A stretch of 64,000 nt of DNA, from the NCBI RefSeq assembly GCF_004362825.1, contig NZ_SNXZ01000004.1:434001-498000 (forward strand). Reading direction: 5' to 3'. Source of the stretch: Labedaea rhizosphaerae (GTDB lineage Bacteria; Actinomycetota; Actinomycetes; Mycobacteriales; Pseudonocardiaceae). The translations under genes were made by a program, and so were the position numbers. The number at the start of each line of letters is the position of its first letter. Position 1 is the first letter of the stretch. Below, piece after piece: positions 33,713 through 42,404 of this stretch. The notes under the pieces are model-generated. The model had not been told where the DNA came from. It ran no database searches and saw nothing but the letters and a program-made list of their open reading frames with translations.

Positions 33713-33958
33713 ATGAACATCATCGCTGAGTTAGCACACTGCGAGGACGTCAAGGCGAACGCCATCACCCGCCTGATGCCGACGGTCACGTTCGGGCTGC
33801 GGGTGACCGCCCTCGCCGGCGTGGCCTTCGCCGTGGGCGACCTGGCCACCGGTCTCGGTGTTCTCGGTGGCGGCCTCGGGGGCGGCGGGCTCGGCAGTGG
33901 CGGCGGCCTCGGTCAGCCCGACGGTCCGACCTGCTGCCTCGTCCAGCTGTCGTCCTGA
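33713..33958 (+). CDS. Putative lanthipeptide precursor LanA, glycine-rich
   Basis: 81 residues with an excellent ribosome site (AGGAAGAGGGAG). A helical leader-like N-terminus (MNIIAELAHCEDVKANA) leads into a hydrophobic stretch, then GVLGGGLGGGGLGSGGGLG and a short C-terminus PTCCLVQLSS. That tail has one Thr, two adjacent Cys and two Ser, the residues a LanM can use, but the Ser residues lie after the Cys. No standard double-Gly or ELxxVxG leader signature is clear, so the cleavage point is uncertain. Position 36 bp after lanM is the main argument for it being the substrate. Confidence 0.75.
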   Translation: MNIIAELAHCEDVKANAITRLMPTVTFGLRVTALAGVAFAVGDLATGLGVLGGGLGGGGLGSGGGLGQPDGPTCCLVQLSS

Positions 33959-33980
33959 AGCACGCACTCCTCGACCCTGC

Positions 33981-34014
33981 GGGGCGTCCGCGCGCAGCAC
34001 CGCGTGGGCGCCCC
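33981..34014. terminator. Bidirectional terminator-like hairpin
   Basis: Between the convergent precursor and LAL genes, GGGGCG...CGCG (33981-33992) can pair with CGCG...CGCCCC (34001-34014) across a short loop, with mismatches in the middle. It lies 23 bp after the precursor stop and would end transcription from both directions. Confidence 0.55.
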
Positions 34015-34022
34015 TCAGCGCG

Positions 34023-36956
34023 TCACTCTTGGTTGGCGGCGTACTCGGAGAGCGCGATCCGGTTCGGCCGGCCCGTCTTGGTGATCAGATTCGACACGTG
34101 CCGCTCGACCGTGCGCGGCGAGAGGTGCAGCCGGGCCGCGATCTCCCGGTTGGCCAACCGGGCGGCGAGCAGTTGCAGCACCTCGTATTCCCTTCCGGTC
34201 ACCCCAATCTGCCTCAAATGCTCTGGCACCTCGTCCGCACCGGCGCTGCGCCGGGACACCTTGACCCCGGACTGGCGCAGCAACGCCCGGCACGCGCTGG
34301 CCACCGGGACGACGTCGAGCTCGTGGAAGTAGGTCTCGGCCGACCGCAGCCACTCCACCGGCTCACCCCAGCCGTCGGCCAGCGCCGCCTCACCGATCAG
34401 CCGCAGGCTCAGGTGGCGCGCCATGACGTACGGTTCGCCGAGCCGCAACGCCTCCTCGACGGCGGCCTTCGCCTCGTCGACCGAGCCGGCCCGACCGAGC
34501 AGCACGGCGTGCCCGAACTCGGCGAACATCCGGTCCCAGCGCATCTGCCCCGCCGGGTCGTCGCGCTGCGCGCGGTAGCAGGCGAGGTCGAGCTTCCCGG
34601 CCAAGGCTTCCAACAGGATCCGCAGCCCGTACCGGCCGGTGAGCAACAGCACCGTCGGGTTCTCCGCCTCGGCGGCGAGCGCCTTGCCGAGGTCGGTGAC
34701 CGCGCGCTCCCGGTCCTCCTCGAGCAGCGCGCAGAACGCCCGCCCGAGGCCGTAGATCCGCGGCCTGTTCTGCGGTTGCCCCGTGGTGGTGGCCCGTTCC
34801 AACTCCCGGTACGCGGTGAGCGCCGCGTTCATCTCGCCGCGACGGCCCCGGTGCGCGGCCAGCACCGCCCGCGCCAGCAACACGTACTGCGCGGTGTCGT
34901 GCAGACCCAACCTGGTCACGGCCGCGTACACCTGGTCCAGCAGTTCGCCTGCCGCTTCGAAGTCGGCCATCAGCACCTGACAGAAGGCGATGCTGCCCTC
35001 CGCTTGGTAGCGCGCGGTGACCGCGCCCGCCGACGTCGCGAGCTGCCGGGCCTGCATCAGCCGGGTCAGCGAGCCGTCGGTGAACGCCTCCTCGTTGCCC
35101 ATCCGCACCAGCGCGTGGATCTCCCACACCGGCAGGCCGTGCGCCTCGGCTATCGCCCGGGATCGTTCGAGACAGGCGGTGGCCTCGTCGGGATCGCGCG
35201 AGCGGACCAACGCGGCGAGCAGTTGCAACGCCTGGCACGCGACCTCCGGCAGCGGCTCGGCCTCGGCGACGGCCGCCGCCCGCCGAGCCAGCTCCTCGGC
35301 GCGGCGCAACTTGTCGGGACCCGGCTCGTCGATGATCTGGTGCGCTGCCACCACGTCGACCGACGCGACGTCGGCGGGCGCGGCGTCCGGGCCGAGCAGC
35401 GACCGGGCCGCGGCCACCTGCTGCGCGGCGTTCGCCGGCCGCCCCGCGATGATCGCCGCCCAGGCCAGCCTGGTGTGCAACCGCGCCCGGCGCGGGCGGT
35501 CGACCTGCACGCTCAGGTGGTCGAACAGCTCGACCGAGGCGAGCGCACGCTCGACGAGCCCAGCCTCGGTGAGCGCGTTGATCAGGTCCTCGAGCACGCC
35601 GGCCCGCTCGGCCACCGTGCCGCCGGCCAACAGCTCCAACGCGCGGTCGAGCAACGACACCGAGGAACTCGCCGCGCCCGAGGCCAGGGCGCGCCGGCCC
35701 GCCTCGGCGAACAACAAGCCGGCCCGCACCCGCTCGCCGGCGGCCAGCCGCAGCCCGGCCACGGCCGGGCACCACTCACCGGGCAAGCCGGGGTACACCT
35801 GCTCGACGGCGTCCGCGGCCCGGGCGGCGAGCGCGGCTCGCTCGGTCGGGGGCAGCTGCGTCAGCAACGCCTCCCGGATGAGCCGGTGCTGGAAGGCGTA
35901 CCAGTCCGGCGTTTCCTCGTCCGGCTCGATGAGGTGGTCGGCCAGTTCACCGTGCAGCAAGCCGAGCAGCTCCCGCTCCCCCTGCCCGGACATCGCGGGC
36001 AGGACGGCGAACGGAAAGCGTTGCCCGAGCACGGCGGCGGCGACCAGCACGTCGCGCGCGGGCTCGGTCAGCAGCTCGACCCGGTTGATCACGCTGCGCG
36101 CCAACGTCGCCGGGATCGCCGTCCGGCCGCTGGACTCGACCACCCACCGGCCCTCGCGCTGCTGGAGCAGGCCGTCGCTGCGCATGCCACCCAGCAGTTC
36201 CTCGGCCAGGAAAGGGTTTCCCGCGGAACCGGCCCACACGAGGTCGAGCGCCGCTTCCGGCACGGCGTCCGGCGTGGTGTCCAACGCGGAGGCGACCAGC
36301 GCGCCGAGTTGGTCGCGGCTCAACCGCTCGAGTTCGACCAGCACGCCGGACCCGCGCCGGGCCGCGGCGCGCGCCAACTCCAAGGCGGGGCAAGGTTCGT
36401 TGCGCACCGTGCCGATCAGCACGGTCGGCTGCATGCGCAGGTTGTCCACGACGTACTCGATGACCGCGAGGGTTTCCGGGTCCGCGTCCTGCAGGTCGTC
36501 GAGCACCATGACGCAGCCACGTCCGGCGCCGGCCAGCGCGGTCAACCTGAGCACCGCCTCGGCGAGGATCACCAGCGAGTCGTCCGGCGCTTCGGCGACG
36601 GGTCCGAGGTCGGGCACCAGCTTCGCCAGGACGGGCCGGTACGGCCCGAGCACCGACAGGTCGAGCGGGCTTGCCCCGCGCAGCAACGAAAGCAGCGCCT
36701 CGGTGAGTGAACGGAACGGCACCAGTTGGCCTAACGCGCTGCCCCGTCCGCGCATCAACGCGATGTTCGCGCCGAACGCCCGATCGGCGGCGGTGTCGGC
36801 CAACCGCGACTTGCCGATCCCGCTCTCCCCGACGAAGAACACGGCGGTGCCCTGCCCGGCGCGCACACCGGCCAGTACCTCGTCGATCAGCGCCAACTCG
36901 CGGTCACGTGCGGCAATGCTGCTCCGATGGCGCCCCCAGCCGCCGAACGCAGTCAC
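34023..36956 (-). CDS. LAL-type LuxR regulator (AAA ATPase + LuxR HTH)
   Basis: 977 residues. The N-terminal AAA/STAND ATPase has the P-loop FFVGESGIGKSRLADT (~37-52) and CVMVLDDLQDADPE as Walker B. A long TPR-like helical middle follows, and residues ~915-975 form a LuxR HTH (VLQLLAARLANREIAARLHL, then SPRTVERHVSNLI). LAL proteins are large pathway activators common in antibiotic clusters. It is convergent with the precursor gene and closes the biosynthetic region. Effector and targets are unknown. Confidence 0.92.
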   Translation of the reverse strand: MTAFGGWGRHRSSIAARDRELALIDEVLAGVRAGQGTAVFFVGESGIGKSRLADTAADRAFGANIALMRGRGSALGQLVPFRSLTEALLSLLRGASPLDLSVLGPYRPVLAKLVPDLGPVAEAPDDSLVILAEAVLRLTALAGAGRGCVMVLDDLQDADPETLAVIEYVVDNLRMQPTVLIGTVRNEPCPALELARAAARRGSGVLVELERLSRDQLGALVASALDTTPDAVPEAALDLVWAGSAGNPFLAEELLGGMRSDGLLQQREGRWVVESSGRTAIPATLARSVINRVELLTEPARDVLVAAAVLGQRFPFAVLPAMSGQGERELLGLLHGELADHLIEPDEETPDWYAFQHRLIREALLTQLPPTERAALAARAADAVEQVYPGLPGEWCPAVAGLRLAAGERVRAGLLFAEAGRRALASGAASSSVSLLDRALELLAGGTVAERAGVLEDLINALTEAGLVERALASVELFDHLSVQVDRPRRARLHTRLAWAAIIAGRPANAAQQVAAARSLLGPDAAPADVASVDVVAAHQIIDEPGPDKLRRAEELARRAAAVAEAEPLPEVACQALQLLAALVRSRDPDEATACLERSRAIAEAHGLPVWEIHALVRMGNEEAFTDGSLTRLMQARQLATSAGAVTARYQAEGSIAFCQVLMADFEAAGELLDQVYAAVTRLGLHDTAQYVLLARAVLAAHRGRRGEMNAALTAYRELERATTTGQPQNRPRIYGLGRAFCALLEEDRERAVTDLGKALAAEAENPTVLLLTGRYGLRILLEALAGKLDLACYRAQRDDPAGQMRWDRMFAEFGHAVLLGRAGSVDEAKAAVEEALRLGEPYVMARHLSLRLIGEAALADGWGEPVEWLRSAETYFHELDVVPVASACRALLRQSGVKVSRRSAGADEVPEHLRQIGVTGREYEVLQLLAARLANREIAARLHLSPRTVERHVSNLITKTGRPNRIALSEYAANQE

Positions 36957-37205
36957 AACGCTCCGTGACAGCGAGTACTGACGCAGTCCCCGTCCGACAC
37001 AGGGGAAACCCTACAGTCCGCGCCCAGATCTTGTCCTCGGGATGGCGCTCGCATTCGGCCGATCCATAGTGGATCCGGTTGCCCGATCCCGCCGCCACTC
37101 GACGGCCCAGCCAAAACGAGCGAACGCTCACCCAGCCGAAGACCGAGGCGGGACGAAGCCGGGTGCGACGGCAACCAACGCTTCCACAAAGGACACAAGT
37201 GGGTG
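36957..37205. other. Intergenic region between LAL and LysR genes
   Basis: A 249-bp stretch holding the promoter of the LAL gene. I see only a short inverted repeat GAGCG-AA-CGCTC at 37118-37129 and no coding frame with a ribosome site. It marks the likely right boundary of the biosynthetic cluster. Confidence 0.5.
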
Positions 37206-38060
37206 CTAGGCGGACAGGTGGACCGCGAACGCGGCCGCGGCGCGCGGGCCGCCGGGCCGGCGGATGACGCCGAGCGGCGGGTGGGCCGGGCTGGGATCCA
37301 GGACCGTGATCCGCACCGGCGGTCCCTCGGCTCGCGCCACGGACGCGGCCAGCAAGGCGACGCCGAGCCCGGCCGAGACGTATTCCCTGATCTGCCAAGG
37401 CGTTGCCGCCTCGACGGCGACGTTCGGGACGAAACCGTGCGCGGCGGCCGCCTTGTCCAGGATGGCCCGCAAGCCGCTCTCGGCGTGCAGGCACACGAAC
37501 GCCTGATCCGCCACGTCGGCGAGCGCGCGCGGGACCGCGGCGGCGGGCGCGGAGATCAACACCACGGTCTCGGTGGCGAGCACCGTCACCTCGAAGCGGC
37601 GCTCGGTCCGCTCGTCGATGGGCCCGACCACCGCGTCCAGCTCGCCCGCCGCCAGCTCGGCCAGCAGCGCGTCGATCAGGCCCGACCGGATCCGCAGCGC
37701 CACGCCGGGGTGCTCGCGGTGGAAGGCGGCCACCGCGGCCGGCACGTCGAGACCGCCGACCAGCGGGGTGATGCCCACCCGCAGCCGCCCGGCCAGCAGA
37801 CCACGCAGCTCGTCCACGTCCGCGCGCAGCTGCTCCGCCTGGTCGAGCATGCGGCGGGCGTGCTCGACGACCCGGGCGCCGGCGTCCGTCGGCGTCACGC
37901 CCCGGCGGGTCCGGACGAACAACTGGACGCCGAGTTCGCGCTCGAGCGTCGCGATCTGCGCCGACACCGCGGGCTGGGCGACGTGCAGTTCCTGCGCGGC
38001 CCGGGTGAACGTGCCCAGCCGCGCCACGGCCTCGGCGTACGCCAGCGTCCTGAGCTCCAT
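37206..38060 (-). CDS. LysR-family transcriptional regulator
   Basis: 284 residues. The N-terminal winged HTH reads FTRAAQELHVAQPAVSAQIATLE; a type-2 periplasmic-binding-like effector domain covers residues ~90-284. It is divergent from an aldo-keto reductase, and a palindrome with the LysR T-N11-A layout lies between them at 38063-38079. It probably controls the reductase and itself. ATG 38060 fits the family start. Confidence 0.9.
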   Translation of the reverse strand: MELRTLAYAEAVARLGTFTRAAQELHVAQPAVSAQIATLERELGVQLFVRTRRGVTPTDAGARVVEHARRMLDQAEQLRADVDELRGLLAGRLRVGITPLVGGLDVPAAVAAFHREHPGVALRIRSGLIDALLAELAAGELDAVVGPIDERTERRFEVTVLATETVVLISAPAAAVPRALADVADQAFVCLHAESGLRAILDKAAAAHGFVPNVAVEAATPWQIREYVSAGLGVALLAASVARAEGPPVRITVLDPSPAHPPLGVIRRPGGPRAAAAFAVHLSA

Positions 38061-38062
38061 GC

Positions 38063-38079
38063 CATAAGCCTGCCTTATG
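38063..38079. promoter_or_regulatory. LysR-type operator
   Basis: The sequence CATAAG-CCTGC-CTTATG is a perfect 6-bp inverted repeat with a 5-bp spacer. It contains the T-N11-A pattern bound by LysR regulators and starts 3 bp upstream of the LysR start codon, in the divergent gap to the aldo-keto reductase. Confidence 0.75.
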
Positions 38080-38135
38080 TTCAACAGAAGAACCATGTCT
38101 TGGACAGATGGCTGACCGGCGCCGACGATGGCGCC

Positions 38136-39104
38136 ATGACACAACGGAAGCTGGGGGCGTTGGCCACACCGGCCATCGGACTGGGGTGCATGGGCCTGTC
38201 CCAGGGCTACGGTCCGGCCCAGGAGTCGGTGGCCGAGGCGGTGCACGCGGCCCTGGACGCGGGCATCGTCCTGTTCGACACCGCGATGAGCTACGGCATG
38301 GGCCACAACGAAAGCGTGCTCGGCGCCGCGCTGTCCGATGTGGACAGCGAAGTCCAGGTGGCGACGAAGGTCGGCATCGTCCGCGACGACGCCGGGGTGC
38401 GGCTCGACGCGGCACCGGAGCGCATCCGCGGCTACTGCGAGGCCTCCCTGCGCCGGCTCGGGCGCGAGCACCTCGATCTCTACTACCTGCACCGGGTCGA
38501 TCCGGCGTACCCGATCGAGGAGCAGATCGGTGCCCTGGCCGACCTGGTGGCCGCCGGGCTGGTGCGGCACCTCGGCGTCAGCGAGGTCAGCGCGGACCAA
38601 CTGCGCCGGGCGTGCGCCACCGCACCGATCGCGGCCGTGCAACTGGAGTGGTCGCTGGCCTGGCGCGCGCCCGAGGACGACATCGTGCCGGCCGCCCGCG
38701 AACTGGGGGTCGGCCTGGTCGCCTACAGCCCGCTCGGGCGTGGGCTGCTCACCGGTGCGGCCGAGTCACGCGACCCCGCCACGAGTGCCTTCCGCCGCAC
38801 CGATCCCCGCTTCAGCGCCGACGCGCTTTCCCGCAACGCCAAGCAAACCGAGACCATCGCGGCGATCGCCGACCGCCTCGGCGCCACGCCCGGACAGGTC
38901 GCGCTGGCCTGGCTGCTGGCCCAGGGGGACGACGTGGTCGCCATCCCGGGATCCCGGCGGCCCCAACGGATCCGGGAGAACGCGGGCGCGGCCGAGCTCA
39001 CCCTCGACGACCAGACCATGGCCGAGCTGACCGCCGTCGCCGCGGGTTTCGTCGGCGACCGGACCTCGTTCGCCGTCGACCGCACGCGGCGGGCCGGTGC
39101 GTGA
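38136..39104 (+). CDS. Aldo/keto reductase
   Basis: 322 residues, a TIM-barrel AKR. Typical segments include IGLGCMGLSQGYG, LFDTAMSYGMGHNE (catalytic Asp and Tyr), DLYYLHRVDP (His) and ATKVGIV (Lys), with the NADPH site IPGSRRPQRIRENAGA near the end. It reduces aldehydes or ketones. LysR controls it from the divergent side, and the next gene overlaps its end by 8 bp. Confidence 0.92.
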   Translation: MTQRKLGALATPAIGLGCMGLSQGYGPAQESVAEAVHAALDAGIVLFDTAMSYGMGHNESVLGAALSDVDSEVQVATKVGIVRDDAGVRLDAAPERIRGYCEASLRRLGREHLDLYYLHRVDPAYPIEEQIGALADLVAAGLVRHLGVSEVSADQLRRACATAPIAAVQLEWSLAWRAPEDDIVPAARELGVGLVAYSPLGRGLLTGAAESRDPATSAFRRTDPRFSADALSRNAKQTETIAAIADRLGATPGQVALAWLLAQGDDVVAIPGSRRPQRIRENAGAAELTLDDQTMAELTAVAAGFVGDRTSFAVDRTRRAGA

Positions 39105-39786
39105 GCGCGTGCCCGGCCACGTCCTGCGGCCGGCGACAACGAAGGGTCCGCCGGTCGTGGTGCTGGCGGAACTCTTCGGCATCACGGCGCATGTGCTGGC
39201 CGTGTGCGAACGCCTGGCCGCCGAAGGGTTTCCCGTGGTCTGCCCGGACCTCTACCACCGCACACCCGGGGCCTCGGTCTTCCCGGAGAACGACGCGGGC
39301 CGAGCCGCGGCCTTCGCCGCCCTCGGCTCGGCGACCCAGGACGAGTTCGTCGACGACATCGCGTCCGCCGCGGACCTCGCCACCGGCGGTCACCCGGAGC
39401 GCTGTGCCCTGCTGGGCCTGAGTGCCGGCGGCTACCTCGGGTTCGTCGCCGCCACCCGGCTGCCCTTGGCGCGGGTCGCGCTGGTCTACCCCGGCTGGCT
39501 CACGTCACCGAGCCCACCGGTCGCCCGGCCGGCGCCCGCCATCGACGACCTCGACCGGATCACCGGCTCCGTCCTGCTGGTCGTCGGTGAGGACGACTTC
39601 CTCGTCACCGACGCCGAACGGACGGTGCTCCGCGAGCGGCTCACCGCCCGCGGTCATCGCCTCGTCAGCCACCCCGGCGTGGGCCACGGCTACCTCGCCC
39701 CCAGCCGGCCCACCCATGACGAGCGGGCCGCCGAGGACACCTGGCGGCTGGTCCTCGACCACCTCAGGGCCGATCAGGCTCCGTAG
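39097..39786 (+). CDS. Dienelactone hydrolase-family protein (Ser nucleophile)
   Basis: 229 residues, alpha/beta hydrolase. The nucleophile elbow is LLGLSAGGYLG, so Ser replaces the Cys of classical dienelactone hydrolase (GxCxGG). Other DLH-like parts are ELFGITAHV near the start, VVGEDDFLVT with the acid, and GVGHGYL with the His. The start GTG 39097 overlaps the reductase stop, suggesting translational coupling. The 3' end overlaps the convergent TetR gene by 13 bp. Likely a small-ester or lactone hydrolase. Confidence 0.75.
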   Translation: MRERVPGHVLRPATTKGPPVVVLAELFGITAHVLAVCERLAAEGFPVVCPDLYHRTPGASVFPENDAGRAAAFAALGSATQDEFVDDIASAADLATGGHPERCALLGLSAGGYLGFVAATRLPLARVALVYPGWLTSPSPPVARPAPAIDDLDRITGSVLLVVGEDDFLVTDAERTVLRERLTARGHRLVSHPGVGHGYLAPSRPTHDERAAEDTWRLVLDHLRADQAP

Positions 39787-40358
39787 GCCCGCAGGAACAC
39801 CTTGACGCCGGCCCGCACGACGGCCTCGCGGTCCGCGTCGGGCACGGCCGCGACGCTGGTCGCCGTGAGGTGCACGAGGTGCACCGCGGCCAGCAACGGG
39901 TCCTCGATGGCCAGCAGCCCGGCGTCGCTCAGCCGGCCGAGGTGGGCGGCCAGGGCGTGGCGGACGCGCAGCGGGCCGCGCTCGTGCCAGGCCGCGACCG
40001 TCGCGGGGTCGATGTTGTCGAGGTCGGCCTCGATGTGGCGGACCAGGCGGAAGTGCGGCGCGAAGTCGGGCTCGGGGGTCGCCCACCGCACGCCGAACTC
40101 GACCAGGTCCGCCTCCAGGTCGACGACCCGGCCGAGCAGGGCGTCCGCCAAGGCGATCTGGCGTTCGGCGACGTGGTCGGAACTGTCGAGGATGACGGCG
40201 CGGAAGAGACCCGCCTTGTCGCCGTAGTGGTTGTAGATCGTGCGCGAGGACACCCCCGCCTCGGCGGCGAGCGCGTCGATGCTCGCGCGGGCGTACCCGT
40301 CGCGCGCGAACAGCCGCAAGGCACCGTCGAGCAGGGTTCGCTGCTTGTCCGTTGGCAC
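39774..40358 (-). CDS. TetR-family regulator
   Basis: About 194 residues from GTG 40358. The N-terminal HTH reads IDALAAEAGVSSRTIYNHYGDKAGLF, the common TetR DNA-binding signature; the rest is the helical ligand domain. It is divergent from an FMN reductase/MFS pair with two palindromic operators between them, so it represses those genes and itself. An upstream in-frame ATG (40397) lies inside an operator and is less likely. Confidence 0.88.
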   Translation of the reverse strand: MPTDKQRTLLDGALRLFARDGYARASIDALAAEAGVSSRTIYNHYGDKAGLFRAVILDSSDHVAERQIALADALLGRVVDLEADLVEFGVRWATPEPDFAPHFRLVRHIEADLDNIDPATVAAWHERGPLRVRHALAAHLGRLSDAGLLAIEDPLLAAVHLVHLTATSVAAVPDADREAVVRAGVKVFLRAYGA

Positions 40359-40376
40359 CTGGCCAGTATGACCAAG

Positions 40377-40417
40377 TACAACGATCGTTGCAATCACTAC
40401 AACGATCGTTGTACGTT
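40377..40417. promoter_or_regulatory. Double TetR operator overlapping a promoter
   Basis: Two copies of ACAACGATCGTTG occur: 40377-40392 (imperfect ends) and a 16-bp perfect palindrome TACAACGATCGTTGTA at 40398-40413. Their centres are 21 bp apart, two helical turns, allowing side-by-side dimers. A TANNNT -10 (TACGTT, 40412-40417) overlaps the second site and ends 6 bp before the reductase ATG. Confidence 0.88.
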
Positions 40418-40423
40418 CGGGGC

Positions 40424-41011
40424 ATGGAACCTCTGCTTCGACTCGCCGTCATCACCGGGAGCACCCGGCCGGGCCGTCGGGCCACGCAGGTGGCCGAGTG
40501 GGTCCGCGAGCGCGCCGCCGCACACCTGCGGGAGCGCGCCGAGGTCGTGGTGCTCGATCTGGCCGACCTGGACCTGCCGCTCCTGGACGAGCCGCTGCCC
40601 GCCGCGATCGGCGACTACCGCAACCCGCACACGAAGAACTGGGCCCGCCTGGTCGGCTCCTGCGACGGCTTCGTGTTCGTGACCCCGGAGTACAACCACT
40701 CGATGCCCGCGGCCCTGAAGAACGCCATCGACTTCCTCTTCGCCGAGTGGAACGACAAGGCCGCCGGTTTCGTCAGTTACGGCCTCAACGGCGGCACCCG
40801 GGCGGTCGAGCACCTGCGCCTGACCCTCGCCGAGGTGAAGGTCGCGTGCGTGCGCAGCCAGGTCAGCCTGGGGCTCTTCACCGACTTCGACCTCTCGGAC
40901 ATGGCCGAGCCCGGCACGCTGACCCCGGCCGCGCACCACGACGACATCCTCAGGCGCATGCTCGACGAACTCGTCGACTGGTCCACGGCGCTGCGGCCGC
41001 TGCGGTCATGA
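40424..41011 (+). CDS. NADPH-dependent FMN reductase
   Basis: 195 residues with the flavodoxin-like fold. TGSTRPGRR near the N-terminus binds the FMN phosphate, and VTPEYNHSMPAALKNAIDFL is the family signature. It reduces FMN or quinones with NADPH. It is controlled by the divergent TetR and overlaps the downstream MFS gene by ATGA, so the pair may form a redox-stress or drug-response unit. ATG 40424 follows a -10 box by six bases, suggesting a leaderless transcript. Confidence 0.9.
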   Translation: MEPLLRLAVITGSTRPGRRATQVAEWVRERAAAHLRERAEVVVLDLADLDLPLLDEPLPAAIGDYRNPHTKNWARLVGSCDGFVFVTPEYNHSMPAALKNAIDFLFAEWNDKAAGFVSYGLNGGTRAVEHLRLTLAEVKVACVRSQVSLGLFTDFDLSDMAEPGTLTPAAHHDDILRRMLDELVDWSTALRPLRS

Positions 41012-42366
41012 CCACGACGACCATCGGCTGGCCCACGTGGCGCATCTGCTGGGTCATCGTGTTCGGCGCGTTCGCCAGCGGCCTCGACGCCTCCGTGGTC
41101 AACATCGGCCTCGAATCGATCAGCCGGGACCTGGGGGCCGACCTCGCGGTCACGCAGTGGGTCGCGAGCGGGTACCTGCTCGCGCTCGCGTTGTCGTTGC
41201 CGGTGACCGGGTGGCTGGGCCGCCGGTTCGGGGTCGGCCGCGTCTGGCTCGCTTCACTGGCCGGGTTCACCGTCGCCTCGGGGCTCTGCGCGCTCGCGCC
41301 GGACGTGCGCCTGCTGATCGTTTCCCGCCTGCTGCAAGGACTCGCGGGCGGTCTGCTCATCCCGGCCGGTCAGACCGTGCTCGGCCGGCAGGTGGGTGCG
41401 GCCCGGCTCGGCCGGGTGATGGCGACGCTCGGCATCGCGGTCAGCGTCGCGCCCGCCCTCGGCCCGCTGGTGGGCGGGCTGATCCTGCACGCGTTGCCGT
41501 GGCCGTGGCTCTTCGCCGTGAACCTGCCGATCGGGGTGGCCGGGCTGCTCCTCGGGCTGCGGTACGTGCCGCGCGGCGAGCGAGGAACCGCCCAGCGCCT
41601 CGACCCGGGCGGGCTCGCGCTCGTCACCACCGGCCTGCCGCTGGTCGTGCTCGCGGTGACGCGGTGGGGCGAGACCGGGCGCGTCGACAGCATCGCGCTC
41701 GTCGCGGCCGCGACCGGGATCGCCGCGCTCGCGTGGTTCGTCCGGCGGACGCGAGCGCATCCCCACCCGCTGCTCGACCTGTCGCTCTACCGCGACCCGC
41801 GCTACCGCGCCGCCAGTCTGGCCGCCGCGTGCACCGGCGCGTTGATCTTCGGCAGCGGCATCGTCGTCACGCTGTACTTCCAGCTGGGACGGCACCTGGA
41901 CGTGGTGCAGACCGGCCTTGGCATGCTCGGGTTCGCGGGCGCCACGGCGGCGGTCGCGCCGTTCACCGGGCGAGCGGTCGACCGCCACGGGGCGGCGCCG
42001 GTCTCGCTCGTCGGCGCGACGCTCGCGGTGCTCACCGCCGCGCCGTTCGCCTGGCTGCCGGTCGACGCCCCGATCATCGTCGTCGAACTCCTGCTGGCCG
42101 GCTTCGGCGGCGCCGTCGCATTGGCGGCCATGCCGACCGGGATCGCCGCGTACAAAGCGGTGCGACCCGATCAGCTCGCCGACGCGACCACGCAGGTCAA
42201 CATCCTGCAGCGGGTCGGCGGCTCATTGGGTGGAGCGGTTTTCGCCGTGCTCATCGCGGCACGCCTGCCCGACGCGAACGCCGCCTTCCACACCGGGTTC
42301 CTCGCCCTGGGTGTGGGCGCACTGGGCGCCCTCGGCGGCGCGTTGCTCATCCACCGCGCGTCCTGA
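41008..42366 (+). CDS. MFS drug exporter (DHA2-like)
   Basis: 452 residues, multi-span membrane protein. The first helix VFGAFASGLDASVVNIGL contains the conserved Asp; GYLLALALSLPVTGWLGRRF is the helix 2/loop motif, and LVIPAG-like GLLIPAGQTVLGR follows. It is translationally coupled to the FMN reductase (ATGA) and controlled by the same TetR, so its substrate is probably the TetR ligand. Substrate unknown. Confidence 0.88.
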   Translation: MTTTTIGWPTWRICWVIVFGAFASGLDASVVNIGLESISRDLGADLAVTQWVASGYLLALALSLPVTGWLGRRFGVGRVWLASLAGFTVASGLCALAPDVRLLIVSRLLQGLAGGLLIPAGQTVLGRQVGAARLGRVMATLGIAVSVAPALGPLVGGLILHALPWPWLFAVNLPIGVAGLLLGLRYVPRGERGTAQRLDPGGLALVTTGLPLVVLAVTRWGETGRVDSIALVAAATGIAALAWFVRRTRAHPHPLLDLSLYRDPRYRAASLAAACTGALIFGSGIVVTLYFQLGRHLDVVQTGLGMLGFAGATAAVAPFTGRAVDRHGAAPVSLVGATLAVLTAAPFAWLPVDAPIIVVELLLAGFGGAVALAAMPTGIAAYKAVRPDQLADATTQVNILQRVGGSLGGAVFAVLIAARLPDANAAFHTGFLALGVGALGALGGALLIHRAS

Positions 42367-42404
42367 GCGGGCGCCGGTCCCGGCCGGCGCCCGTCAGCGA
42401 CGGA

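Noticed and set aside
34023-36956. Long plus-strand frames opposite the LAL regulator (950 and 654 codons)
   Set aside because: Shadows in GC-rich third-position frames; the LAL ATPase and HTH motifs fix the true strand.
39097-39786. Classical dienelactone hydrolase with Cys nucleophile
   Set aside because: The elbow reads GLSAGG, so the nucleophile is Ser; family kept, exact function not claimed.
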